From Bin87 sp965261195 (lineage in GTDB: Bacteria > Chloroflexota > Dehalococcoidia > Lucifugimonadales > UBA3495): DNA of 64,000 nucleotides. Positions 1-7,823 of this stretch are shown here, one piece after another (position 1 is the first letter of the stretch; each line of letters opens with the position of its first letter). The stretch lies in contig OZ253455.1 in assembly GCA_965261195.1 (NCBI GenBank), positions 2,852,001 to 2,916,000 of the forward strand, read 5' to 3'. A model generated the notes under the pieces. It was not told the DNA's origin. It saw only the letters and a list, made by a program, of their open reading frames with translations, and ran no database searches. A program made the position numbers and the translations under genes.

Positions 1-128
1 CGAGTGTGAGCGGCACCGGCGTCGGCCTCGGAATAGACGGCGACGGTGGCAACCCCGATGCGCCGGCAAGTGCGGATGATGCGGGCAGCGATTTCGCCCC
101 GATTGGCAACCAGTATCTTGTTGAACAT
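1..128 (-). CDS. accC: Biotin carboxylase N-terminus (partial, runs off the left edge)
   Basis: Reading the minus strand from an ATG at 128 gives MFNKILVANRGEIAARIIR and then a stretch ending in a YSEADAGAAHT-like segment. This is the hallmark N-terminus of the biotin carboxylase domain (pre-ATP-grasp fold; KILVANRGEIA motif). The enzyme carboxylates biotin with ATP and bicarbonate as part of acetyl-, propionyl- or pyruvate-type carboxylases. Only 42 codons are inside the window, so the substrate class and any fused BCCP domain cannot be judged. It follows recO on the same strand with a gap of about 185 bp, so it may be a separate unit. Confidence 0.85.
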   Translation of the reverse strand, partial: MFNKILVANRGEIAARIIRTCRRIGVATVAVYSEADAGAAHT

Positions 129-313
129 CTCACGCCTCTATCGGTTAGACCCAACCTGGTAGCGCTGCAGATTATCGCCCAATGTTGAGAGGGTATGTAT
201 CACAGCGCTGGGCGAGTCTGTCATTGTCGCAGGAATGCAGCGGATGCACCACCGCAATAAACGATGTTTTAGTCCTTTTGCCGTCGGTGGTTCAACACCT
301 AGCGAGGCGAGTT

Positions 314-1075
314 TCAGGCTAATTTCGTCGCGTCAAGGAATGTTCTGGAGTTAATTTGCCGGTCTAGCCAGTACTCGAGGCTGCCGGACAGGATGCTGTT
401 TACCTCGTTCTGCACGGCGGGCGGCACGTGAATGTCCGGCAGCCGGTCGGCCCGCGGCGTGCGGTGCAGCAGGCGCAGAACCTTGAGGGCCGGCAGCGAC
501 AGGGGCCGCACCACGGCGTCGGGGGGAATGCAATTTGGACACAACGTCCCGCCGGCGCGGGTCGCAAACCGGTGCTGATCGGGTTCCAGCTCGCTGCCGC
601 AGTCGATGCAGTTGTACAGCTCGGGCATGAACCCGGATCGGTTGAGCAGGTGCAGGTCAAAGTAGCGCAGGGGCAGTTCCGACGTTGGGTCGGCGCCGAT
701 GGCGGACAGGGTTTGCAGGGTCAGGTCGAACAGCTCGGGGTCGGCTGATGCGAGAGCGCTGAAGCCATCCACGAGTTCGGCCACGTACAGCGCGCGCGCG
801 GTGGTGCGGTAATCGGTTTTGACCGAGTTGAAGGCGGTAACCACCTCGGCCTCGCTGACGATGTCCAGCGAACGACCGCGGACGAGCGATACCCGGAGCA
901 GGGTCAGCGGCTCAAAGTGGCCCATTAGTTTGCTGGTGAGACGGCGCGCGCCGCGGGCCACCACCTCCAGCTTGCCGTGCTCCCGCGTGAGCAGCGTCGC
1001 AATGACATCCGCTTCGCCCAGCACACGTTTACGCAGGGTGAGGGCCACAGCGCGGTAGGTTCGGGGCAGCGTCAT
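314..1075 (-). CDS. recO: DNA repair protein RecO
   Basis: 253 aa. The protein opens with an OB-fold N-terminus (YRAVALTLRKRVLGEADVI, about residues 8-80), continues with an all-helical middle and carries a zinc-binding C-X2-C...C-X2-C arrangement (CIDCGSE and CPNC, about residues 155-185), as in many RecO proteins. Family role: RecO works with RecR and RecF to load RecA onto SSB-coated gaps. The gene begins 2 bp after the recR stop, so the two are almost certainly co-transcribed, a fitting pair in one repair complex. Length is typical for the family. Confidence 0.93.
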   Translation of the reverse strand: MTLPRTYRAVALTLRKRVLGEADVIATLLTREHGKLEVVARGARRLTSKLMGHFEPLTLLRVSLVRGRSLDIVSEAEVVTAFNSVKTDYRTTARALYVAELVDGFSALASADPELFDLTLQTLSAIGADPTSELPLRYFDLHLLNRSGFMPELYNCIDCGSELEPDQHRFATRAGGTLCPNCIPPDAVVRPLSLPALKVLRLLHRTPRADRLPDIHVPPAVQNEVNSILSGSLEYWLDRQINSRTFLDATKLA

Positions 1076-1077
1076 GG

Positions 1078-1701
1078 TTATTCCAGCGCGCTGCGGCCGG
1101 CCAGGGCGCGGGTCAGCGTGGTGTCGTCGGCAAATTCCAGTGTGCCGCCCACCGGCAGCCCGCGAGCCAGCCGGGTGATGTTGAGGCCAGTGTCGGCCAG
1201 CCGGCGATGGATGAAGTCGGCGGTGGCGTCGCCCTCCAGGGTTGGGTTGGTAGCGACAATCAATTCCTGGAACGGGTCGCCGGTGTTTTCCAGGCGCGCA
1301 AACAGCTGGGGCAGGTGGATGTCCTCGGGGCCAACGCCGTTCAGCGGCGACAGGACTCCGTGCAAGACGTGGTACAGGCCCCGGTAGGCGCGAGTCCGTT
1401 CCAGCGCCACCAGGTCTCGCGACTCTTCAACGACGCAAATCTGCTCGCGGTTGCGATGCGGGTTGGCGCAAATGTCGCAGGGGGAGGCATCGGTCAGATT
1501 GCGGCACTCATCGCAAAAGAGGATCAGGTCTTTGACCGTGATGATGGCATCGGCCAGCGCCCGCGCGTCCTCAGTCGGAATCTGCGCGATGTAGTAGGCA
1601 ATCCGCTGTGCGCTCTTTGGGCCGATGCCCGGCAACTGATGCAGCGCCTCAATGAGCTGGCTGAGGGAGCGGGTGGTGCCCGGACTGGGGTTGCTGAGCA
1701 T
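1078..1701 (-). CDS. recR: Recombination protein RecR
   Basis: About 207 aa from the ATG at 1701 (MLSNPSPGTTRSLSQLIEAL). I prefer this start to the longer frame because the extra upstream 35 residues are not RecR-like. Domains in order: helix-hairpin-helix (LPGIGPKSAQRIAYY), a four-cysteine zinc finger (CDECRNLTDASPCDIC), a Toprim domain (ICVVEESRDLVALE ... GVGPEDI) and the C-terminal Walker-B-like region. Family role: a ring-shaped clamp that binds RecO and RecF during gap repair. Two base pairs separate it from recO. Confidence 0.94.
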   Translation of the reverse strand: MLSNPSPGTTRSLSQLIEALHQLPGIGPKSAQRIAYYIAQIPTEDARALADAIITVKDLILFCDECRNLTDASPCDICANPHRNREQICVVEESRDLVALERTRAYRGLYHVLHGVLSPLNGVGPEDIHLPQLFARLENTGDPFQELIVATNPTLEGDATADFIHRRLADTGLNITRLARGLPVGGTLEFADDTTLTRALAGRSALE

Positions 1702-1815
1702 GATGATACCACACCGGGAGGGCTGGAGCAGGCGAGGTTTTTGTTGCAGGGAGCGACACGGGGCGTACCGAGTGAAACGAGATGCCCCGTCCGGCAAGCA
1801 GGGCAAGGAACAAAT

Positions 1816-2151
1816 CTAAGGCTCTGGTAGGCCAACTACCCTTATATAAAGCAACATATCTTCCAAGCGGGGCAGGATGGCGGCGGACAGTTCCGGGAAT
1901 ATGTGCCGCATATTCTGGTCTTCCAGGAAATCTGCCAAGCCCATCTTCGCTATCGAATAATGACGCAGGCTCAGCGGCTCCAGTACCTCATCCTGCAACT
2001 CTTCGGTGAAGGGCGACAGTTCCAAGTGGTCTCGCAGTAGGGTCAGACAGTGATATTCCAAATAGGCGACGATAGCGCGGTGGTAATCCCGAAACTCAGC
2101 ATCCCAGCGCGCAGACTGTGAACCGTACCGCCTAATCCGCCTCTCGGCCAC
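1816..2151 (-). CDS. Hypothetical protein, downstream member of an overlapping small gene pair
   Basis: 111 aa if started at the GTG at 2151, which has AGAGGAT about 7 bases upstream. That start overlaps the stop of the preceding gene (2132-2329) by some 20 bp, a layout typical of translational coupling. The protein is helix-rich (RAIVAYLEYHCLTLLRDH; SIAKMGLADFLEDQNMRHI) with no motif I recognise. An alternative reading is that the two frames are one gene broken by a frameshift near 2150. The frame stays open upstream to 2292, but that part looks like out-of-frame translation of the neighbour. The pair sits between ybaB and recR, which are normally adjacent. Confidence 0.45.
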   Translation of the reverse strand: MAERRIRRYGSQSARWDAEFRDYHRAIVAYLEYHCLTLLRDHLELSPFTEELQDEVLEPLSLRHYSIAKMGLADFLEDQNMRHIFPELSAAILPRLEDMLLYIRVVGLPEP

Positions 2152-2329
2152 GTATATCCTCTTCCACCGCCGGTAGAGCGGCCATCCAGCTTGGCTTGCG
2201 CTGCAACAATTCCAAGTGCTTGGCGCCGGGGTTCTCCCGGTAAAAGCCCTCGGCGGACTCCTCTTTGCCTTCCGGTACGTAAGGACGAACATACTCCGGC
2301 GTGTGACGGAACCTGAACTCCCGAGCCAT
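2132..2329 (-). CDS. Small hypothetical protein, upstream member of an overlapping pair
   Basis: 65 aa from the ATG at 2329 (MAREFRFRHTPEYVRPYVPE), with GGGAG 11 bases upstream. The protein is charged, soluble and of no recognised family. Its stop codon lies inside the start region of the next gene. Small-plus-larger overlapping genes of this shape are common among toxin-antitoxin pairs, but nothing in either sequence identifies a toxin, so this is only a layout-based suggestion. A frameshifted single gene is the main alternative. Confidence 0.4.
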   Translation of the reverse strand: MAREFRFRHTPEYVRPYVPEGKEESAEGFYRENPGAKHLELLQRKPSWMAALPAVEEDIRGREAD

Positions 2330-2854
2330 TATGATACACTCCCAATAGCATTTATAGAAACATAGCATATTATCACTATCATATCAACGCCCTGAGCAGA
2401 TGGATCAGGGCAATCGTATCATAAGTCATTTATTCGCCATTCCGACGAAAGCCGGAGTACAAAGCTCATAAATTGGAGGATCGGAAAAACGTTAACGATT
2501 GTATTCACTGGATTCCGGCTTTTGCCAGAGTGGCCGGAGCCTATCTATTCTCCTTCGGCTAGTTATCCAAATAAGAATCTGCAAGAACGCTCTACGGAGT
2601 TTAAAATCACTAACCTGTCCCGATAATTACGCACATTCACACCTGCATGAGGAGCGATAAAGTCAGACTGCTGCTATCCCTGCTTTTGCAACTGCTGGCT
2701 TACTGGAACAGAACAACAGGCACTTTTCCATTCCATCGCCAGTTCCTCTCTTCGTCAGAATCAAGATTCGCCGGATTTTCGGATTCTTGGGATGTACGCA
2801 TCCTGCCGATCCTTAAAATCCCGGAAATCCCGATTCTGACAATTAGATGCGGAT
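2330..2854. other. Gene-free stretch with degenerate repeats
   Basis: About 525 bp between ybaB and the small gene pair. It is more AT-rich than its surroundings and contains imperfect repeat material: a GGATTCCGGCTTTTGCC-like segment near 2510, similar to material in the other intergenic repeats, and the 87-bp hairpin element listed separately. I see no coding potential on either strand; frames across it are short and unlike proteins. Confidence 0.6.
2754..2840. repeat. Palindromic element with imperfect ~26-bp terminal inverted repeats
   Basis: The left end GTCAGAATCAAGATTCGCC and the reverse complement of the right end, GTCAGAATCGGGATTTCC, agree at most positions, and both continue into GGATTTT-type sequence. 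The 87-bp unit can fold into one long hairpin. It looks like a miniature inverted-repeat element or a REP-type repeat. It ends just downstream of the ybaB stop, so it could also act as a terminator-like structure. Confidence 0.55.
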
Positions 2855-3172
2855 TTAAGACAGTCCGGGGATATTCAGCCCGCCGGTTACGGCGTTCATC
2901 TTCTCGGCGGCCAGCTGCTGGGTGCGTGCCGACGCGTCGTTGACGGCAGCGGCCACCAGGTCTTGCAGCAGGTCGAGGTCTTCCTGGTCGAGATTCGGGG
3001 CAGCCTCCGGTTCGATGACCACCTCCGACACTTCCTGGCGGCCGTTCATGGTCACGCGAACCACGCCACCGCCAGCGGAGCCTTCCACGGTAAGTTCTTC
3101 CAGTTCCTGCTGCACCTGGGCCAGCCGGTTTTGCAATTGCTGGGCTTGCCGCATCATTTTTCGATTCATCAT
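2855..3172 (-). CDS. ybaB: YbaB/EbfC nucleoid-associated protein
   Basis: 105 aa, the usual family size. The N-terminal amphipathic helix MMRQAQQLQNRLAQVQQELE is followed by the conserved VEGSAGGGVVRVTMNG strand pair and the LQDLVAAAVNDA helix. Family role: a dimeric DNA-binding protein of unsettled exact function, almost always encoded beside dnaX and recR. The start lies 2 bp after the dnaX stop, so it is translated from the same message. Confidence 0.92.
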   Translation of the reverse strand: MMNRKMMRQAQQLQNRLAQVQQELEELTVEGSAGGGVVRVTMNGRQEVSEVVIEPEAAPNLDQEDLDLLQDLVAAAVNDASARTQQLAAEKMNAVTGGLNIPGLS

Positions 3173-3174
3173 AA

Positions 3175-4893
3175 TTAGTTGGGCGTCTCCTGTTGGTCTT
3201 CGACGATACGCGCACCCAGGCCGATGGCGGTGCGGACGAGATGGCTTTCCTGCACGGAACTGCGGGCCGGCCGTGCTCCGTCGTTGCTGCCGTTGGCCAA
3301 TGTTACCTCAAATGGATGACGAGTACCGAATGACTGCTCAATAGCCGTCTCGATGGTATCACGAACCCTGGGGTCGGACAGTTCTTCCTGCATACGATCC
3401 AGGTTGGCGGCGTTCCGGAAGGGCAGCACGAGCGAGTTGCCATCGTCGGACATTTTCACCTGGTCAGACCGGCAATCCCGCAGCAGCGCACCCAGGCTGT
3501 ACTTATTGCCCTTGGTGCGGCTCAACTCGCGGACGGCCTGCTCCCACCGGGCCTGCAGGCTGTTCGGAGCCGCGGCCGGAGCGCCGGGAGTCGACTGCTG
3601 AGGGGCCGGCGGACGGCCAGGAGCCGGTTGCTCCGGCGGTTGCGATGGCGGGCGTTGTTGTGCCGGCGGACGTTGTTGGGATGGCGCTGTTGGCGCCGGG
3701 CGTTCCGGTGGCGGGCGCTGTTGGGACGGACGTTGCTGCGCCGGCGCACGCCGGGCCGGGTCCGCCGGTGTCGACCGCGGGGCCGCCACTGGTGCAACTG
3801 GTTCGGCGGCGGGTTCCTCACGTCCGATCTCGGCGGCGGCGACCTCCAGCGGCAGCGAGGCGGGAGCATCGTAGCGCAGATTGGCCTCGGCCCAGATGCG
3901 AACGGTGCGCAAGATGCGGGACTGGTCGGTTTGCTGCACCGTTGCCCGGAGCGCGGCCAGCACGTCGTCCGGCAGATCCAGCGTGTCGGCGGCGTTCCAG
4001 GAAACCAGCAGCGCCGCGCGCAGCAGTTCCAGCGTCTGACGCTGCATCTGGCGCGGGTCGGCGCCTTCCCAGACCGCCTCATTGATGGCGGACAGCGCGC
4101 CGGGAGTGTCGCCGGCCAGCAGTTTTTGCGCCAGCGCCAAGTAGGCTTCGCCACGGCCCAGCCCCAGCAATTCTTCAACTGCGCCGACCTTGATGACGTC
4201 GGTGGACGAGACTACCAGTTGTTCCAGCAGGTTCTCGGCGTCGCGCAGGGAACCGCCGGCGTTGCGGGCCACCAGGCGGAGGGCGTCCGGCTCGATGGCC
4301 ACCGCTTCGCGGTCGGTGATATGGGCCAGCCGGTCGAAAATGACCTGTCCGGGCAGACGCCGAAAGTCGTAACGCTGGCAGCGGGAGATTATGGTGGGCA
4401 GGATGTTGTGGGCTTCGGTGGTGCAGAGGATGAAGATGACGTGCGGCGGCGGCTCTTCCAGCGTTTTCAAAAAAGCGTTGGAAGCCTGCGCGGTGAGCAT
4501 ATGCGCTTCGTCGATGATGTAGACCTTGCGCTTGCTTTCGGCGGGCAGGAAGTGGACCCGGTCGCGAATATCGCGGATTTCATCAATGCCCCGGTTGCTG
4601 GCCGCGTCCAGTTCGATGATGTCCAGGTTGCGGCCCTCGTTGATGGAGCTGCAAGGGTTGCACTCGTTGCAAGGGTCGCCCTGCTGGGGGTTGGCGCAGT
4701 TGACGGCCTTGGCCAGCACGCGGGCGGTGGTGGTTTTGCCGGTGCCCCTCGGCCCGCAGAAAAGGTAGCTATGGCTGACCCTGCCCTGCATGATGGCCTG
4801 GCACAGGGTGTTGGTAACGTGTTCCTGACCGGCCAGGTCGCTGAACCGGCTGGGCCGCCATTTGCGGTAGTACACCTGAGAGGAGGTCGTCAT
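3175..4893 (-). CDS. dnaX: DNA polymerase III subunits gamma/tau
   Basis: 572 aa from the ATG at 4893; an in-frame GTG at 4905 would add four residues. The AAA+ module is complete: Walker A (GPRGTGKTT), a four-cysteine zinc module (CANPQQGDPCNECNPC), Walker B with sensor (YIIDEAHML) and the LEEPPPHVIF segment. A long Pro/Gln/Ala linker (about residues 365-450) follows, then a compact C-terminal domain (ARWEQAVRELSRTKGNKYSL to about FEVTLA). Role: clamp-loader motor and organiser of the replisome; the tau-type C-terminus usually contacts polymerase or helicase. This C-terminal domain is duplicated in the gene immediately upstream (5052-6284). Confidence 0.95.
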   Translation of the reverse strand: MTTSSQVYYRKWRPSRFSDLAGQEHVTNTLCQAIMQGRVSHSYLFCGPRGTGKTTTARVLAKAVNCANPQQGDPCNECNPCSSINEGRNLDIIELDAASNRGIDEIRDIRDRVHFLPAESKRKVYIIDEAHMLTAQASNAFLKTLEEPPPHVIFILCTTEAHNILPTIISRCQRYDFRRLPGQVIFDRLAHITDREAVAIEPDALRLVARNAGGSLRDAENLLEQLVVSSTDVIKVGAVEELLGLGRGEAYLALAQKLLAGDTPGALSAINEAVWEGADPRQMQRQTLELLRAALLVSWNAADTLDLPDDVLAALRATVQQTDQSRILRTVRIWAEANLRYDAPASLPLEVAAAEIGREEPAAEPVAPVAAPRSTPADPARRAPAQQRPSQQRPPPERPAPTAPSQQRPPAQQRPPSQPPEQPAPGRPPAPQQSTPGAPAAAPNSLQARWEQAVRELSRTKGNKYSLGALLRDCRSDQVKMSDDGNSLVLPFRNAANLDRMQEELSDPRVRDTIETAIEQSFGTRHPFEVTLANGSNDGARPARSSVQESHLVRTAIGLGARIVEDQQETPN

Positions 4894-5051
4894 AACTGCA
4901 ACCACTAACCGAGGCCGGAATGGAAGCCCGCCGCTACCGGGCGCGGGTTAAATATAACGCCAACAGCCTCGCCGACGCCATAGCGGGGCCGACACCCGGC
5001 GATCAGATTGTTGCAAAATGCACCAAGCTCAGGGTTATTGAGAGGAGATGG

Positions 5052-6284
5052 CTAGAAAGGCAGGTCGTCCACGTCTTGTATAGTGTGCCCCCCGAATCCG
5101 ACGGCGCTGTGCTCCGTTGGGCCGTCTTGGGCAGAAGCGGGGTACGAATAGTCGGAGGTGCCGTTACTGCCGGCCAGCATTATCTCAAACCCATATCGAT
5201 CTCCAAAGGTATCCTCAATCGCTTGGGCAATGGCATCGCCAATCCCGGGATTGGCTAACTCTTCCAGCATCCGTTCCAGGTTGGCGGTATTGCTAAAAGG
5301 CAACACCAGCGTGCCCCCATCAGCAGACATTCGAACGTTATCGCGACGACAATCCCGCAATAACGCTGGGATGTTATATTTCTGTCCCTTGGTCATTCCC
5401 AAATGCCGCAACACCTCTTGCCAGCGTTCCCACAATACTTCCGGTTGCATCGTGGGCTTGGCAAGTTTGCTGGAGGGTTCGGCGCGGATGGAACTTGGTT
5501 TTACCGTTCGGGACGCAGTTGTGGACTCTGCCGCCTTGCGGATAGCCTCATCAGCCGCTGATCGTCTAACCTCGGCCTCCCGGACTGTTTCGGCTGCCGC
5601 CGCTTCACGCTCTTCTGCTTTGCGGATAGCCTGACCAGCGACAGCTTCGCGGGCATCAGCCTTGCGCACCGTTTCGGCAGCCGCCGATTCACGTTCTTCT
5701 GCTCGGCGAATTGCTTCATCAGCGGACAGTTGCTTCTCCGTTGCCTGACGCATGATTTCTACGGTATTCGCGTCGTTGGCAATCGAGCCGGTGGCGGGCT
5801 GGTTGGCGATGCGGTCTTTGATTGCGACCACGGCGTGTTTCGCATCGGCGGCACCGATGCGCCCTAATATGTCAGCTATGTCATACAAGCGCGCGGCAAC
5901 GTACTCATGTTCCAGCCCCTCTGGGGGAGGATGCGAGGCCTCATTCCGGGCGCCGCCGATCACACCAATGGTATCAACCGTGCGCTCCCAGGATGCGTTG
6001 TTGAATTGTTCTCTGAACACCTCCGCCCAATTGCTTCGTACCAAACGGGCAAATATATTGACGTCGATGGCCGCCTCAAGATTCTCGCTACTTTGAACCA
6101 GGGCATCGTCGAATTGGCGCGCCATTCCTTCCGACAGCGACTGCCGTATCATTGCCGGGACATCGCCGTTTGACGAAATCAAGAGGTTTTGGATGATGAA
6201 CGGACGCATCGCGTCGCGGTAGTAGTTCACCGCTTCGTATAGTGCAGAGAGAAGTGCTGTGGTGTCAGGTCCTTTTGCCATCAT
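5052..6284 (-). CDS. HEPN (Swt1-like)-coiled coil-DnaX C-terminal domain fusion
   Basis: About 410 aa from the ATG at 6284 (GAGGG upstream; the frame is open to a TTG at 6302). Numbering below uses the 416-residue frame. (1) Residues 15-155 look like a Swt1-type HEPN domain, with ALYEAVNYYRDAMRPFIIQN, NWAEVFREQF and GARNEASHP; R119-x4-H124 fits the HEPN R-x4-6-H ribonuclease motif. (2) Residues 185-260 are a coil of 14/28-residue repeats (AIRRAEERESAAAE, TVRKADAREAVAGQ, repeated). (3) Residues 290-377 match the C-terminal domain of the adjacent DnaX with 50 of 88 identities, counted by eye without gaps, including ALLRDCR and LVLPF. The inference is a putative RNase-type protein tethered to the replisome or competing with tau. 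It lies about 160 bp upstream of dnaX on the same strand. I know of no described protein with this architecture. Confidence 0.8.
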   Translation of the reverse strand: MMAKGPDTTALLSALYEAVNYYRDAMRPFIIQNLLISSNGDVPAMIRQSLSEGMARQFDDALVQSSENLEAAIDVNIFARLVRSNWAEVFREQFNNASWERTVDTIGVIGGARNEASHPPPEGLEHEYVAARLYDIADILGRIGAADAKHAVVAIKDRIANQPATGSIANDANTVEIMRQATEKQLSADEAIRRAEERESAAAETVRKADAREAVAGQAIRKAEEREAAAAETVREAEVRRSAADEAIRKAAESTTASRTVKPSSIRAEPSSKLAKPTMQPEVLWERWQEVLRHLGMTKGQKYNIPALLRDCRRDNVRMSADGGTLVLPFSNTANLERMLEELANPGIGDAIAQAIEDTFGDRYGFEIMLAGSNGTSDYSYPASAQDGPTEHSAVGFGGHTIQDVDDLPF

Positions 6285-6385
6285 CAAGGTACACCCTCGC
6301 AATCGTTTCCGCGGTGTCCACGGGTTTGGCGTTGGCGGCGCCGGTTTGTGGTGTCGGTTGGAGTACCCTTATACCAGAATTTTCG

Positions 6386-7231
6386 TCAGCCCGGTATGTT
6401 GAGCGCACGACGGGCGTTGTCCAGCAGGACTTTGGGAATCACCTGCTCGCGCATATCCAGGCCCTGGAAATCGTGCAGCCAGCGGTCGGGTTGGATGAAC
6501 GGGTAATCGGATCCGAACATTACCTTATCCTGCAGGCGGGTGTTGGTTTCGCGGATCAGTGTCTCCGGTATGAAGCGCGGCATCCAGCCGGACAGGTCGA
6601 GATACACGTTGGATTTGTGCAGGGCCACGGCGATTTGCTCGTCAATCCAGGGCCAGGCTGGGTGGGCCATGATGACGGTCAGGTTGGGGAAGTCGGCGGC
6701 AACGTCGTCGAAGCCGGGGATGGGCTGGCTGTATTTCAACTTCAGTCCGCTGCCGCCGGGTGTGCCAGAGCCGGCGCCGGCAAATCCGGAGTGGAACAGC
6801 ACTGGAATGCCCAGGCCGTTTGCCACCTCGTACAGTGGATAGAAACGGGTGTCGTTGGGGAAAAACGCCTGATGTATGGGGTGCAATTTCAGCCCCTTGA
6901 GCCCCAATTCTCTGACGGCGCGTTCCAGTTCGTAGCAGGCGGCTTTGCCCATCCAGGGATCGACGGTGGCAAACCCCATAAACTGTTCGGGATGCGCCTG
7001 CACGATGCTGGCAACCCAGTCGTTGCTGTCGGGTTTTTCTCCGGTATTGGTGGTGGTGTCTACGGAGAAGATTACGCCGAACAGGTCAAGCTCCCGGAAC
7101 TTGGCGGCCATATCCGCCGGATCGCTCGGTGGGGGTGGTGCGCGGAAGTAACGCAACAGCTCGGCTTCAATCTCAATCTCCGGCAGCCCCGGCTCCCGGG
7201 GCACGTGAACGTGCATATCAATGGCTTGCAT
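6386..7231 (-). CDS. Amidohydrolase family protein
   Basis: 281 aa. It has the metal-dependent TIM-barrel layout of the amidohydrolase_2 family: N-terminal DMHVHVP (HxH metal ligands), KGLKLHPIHQAFFPND, LFHSGF, VIMAHPAWPW (metal-ligand His) and C-terminal MFGSDYPFIQPDRW (catalytic Asp). Members hydrolyse or decarboxylate cyclic and aromatic carboxylates such as ACMSD and gamma-resorcylate decarboxylase substrates. The substrate here cannot be read from sequence. It stands alone downstream of a repeat-rich gap. Confidence 0.85.
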   Translation of the reverse strand: MQAIDMHVHVPREPGLPEIEIEAELLRYFRAPPPPSDPADMAAKFRELDLFGVIFSVDTTTNTGEKPDSNDWVASIVQAHPEQFMGFATVDPWMGKAACYELERAVRELGLKGLKLHPIHQAFFPNDTRFYPLYEVANGLGIPVLFHSGFAGAGSGTPGGSGLKLKYSQPIPGFDDVAADFPNLTVIMAHPAWPWIDEQIAVALHKSNVYLDLSGWMPRFIPETLIRETNTRLQDKVMFGSDYPFIQPDRWLHDFQGLDMREQVIPKVLLDNARRALNIPG

Positions 7232-7265
7232 AAGCGGATTCTCCGTAGTGGTGGGCTCCTGTGTG

Positions 7266-7420
7266 TACCTACTTTGTCATTGCGAGCGCAGCGTGGCAAT
7301 CCCGTCGCCGTAGCAATGGTCGCCATAGCAATGATGGTTCGTTGACGTGTGCTCAACCTCAACGAGATTGCCACGTCCTTCGACAAGCTCGGTATGAGCG
7401 GGCACTCCTCTCAATGACAG
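7266..7420. repeat. Dispersed palindromic repeat, copy 1
   Basis: Starts with TCATTGCGAGCGCAGCGTGG and contains the mirror arm CGAGATTGCCACG, ending in CAATGACA. The same unit with small changes occurs at 22081-22217, and shorter relatives lie at 15609-15733 and 57738-57808. The arms can base-pair over most of their length. It behaves as a REP/MITE-type intergenic repeat of this genome. Confidence 0.75.
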
Positions 7421-7448
7421 ATTTAAAGTGGGTACGCGTGAGAAGTGG

Positions 7449-7588
7449 CGGGCCTTTCCAAAGTCGTTGCCATTGGGGACATTATTTTACCGAGATGAAC
7501 AGGATAAACGGGATAGGCCGGATTCTTCTGATCAAGGCGCCTGGATTCCGGCGCAACCCGGAATGACGGACTAACTTTGGAAAGGCCC
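7449..7588. repeat. 140-bp element with perfect 15-bp terminal inverted repeats
   Basis: Left end GGGCCTTTCCAAAGT and right end ACTTTGGAAAGGCCC are exact inverted repeats. Inside is a segment related to the ACAGGATAAACGGGAT-type degenerate repeats found elsewhere in the window. It is flanked by copies of GTGAGAAGTGG. A small non-autonomous element or two facing repeat fragments are both possible. Confidence 0.5.
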
Positions 7589-7600
7589 TGGTGAGAAGTG

Positions 7601-7713
7601 GTAACTGTTCAGAGTTGCGGGGATCTGCCGACTATTCGGCCTATTGTGGAGGGGCAGCCAAGCACGAATTTCCAAAGCAAACCGTTGCCGTCCCCTCAAC
7701 CCTGAACAGTTAC
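7601..7713. mobile_element. 113-bp MITE with 8-bp target duplication, copy 1
   Basis: The ends are GTAACTGTTC and GAACAGTTAC (10-bp inverted repeats). It is flanked by exact 8-bp direct repeats GAGAAGTG at 7593-7600 and 7714-7721, the signature of transposition. A second copy, also 113 bp and in opposite orientation, lies at 25404-25516. It encodes nothing; no transposase with matching ends is visible in the window. Confidence 0.85.
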
Positions 7714-7823
7714 GAGAAGTGGCGGGCAATTGCCCGGTTACTGGGACAATGATACGATAAGCTGAAATCCCCCGCCCGTACAACGCCACCAACCGGAAAG
7801 AAGAAATTACAGGAACCTGTCCG

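Larger units (their letters stand above)
7232..7823. other. Repeat-filled intergenic region
   Basis: About 590 bp without a gene. It holds, from left to right, the palindromic repeat (7266-7420), a 140-bp hairpin element with 15-bp inverted ends (7449-7588) and a 113-bp MITE (7601-7713). The frames that cross it translate repeat sequence and are not protein-like. A 16-base sequence beginning GTGAGAAGTGG occurs at 7437 and again, split by the MITE, at 7591-7727, so the elements appear to have nested into one target. Confidence 0.7.

Noticed and set aside
2647..2943. Plus-strand ORF of 98 aa antisense to ybaB and the hairpin element
   Set aside because: It translates the reverse strand of ybaB and repeat DNA; composition is Arg/Ser-rich and not protein-like.
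3628..4908. 426-aa plus-strand ORF antisense to dnaX
   Set aside because: Long open frame caused by GC-rich codon bias opposite dnaX; no domain signal, whereas dnaX has all its motifs.
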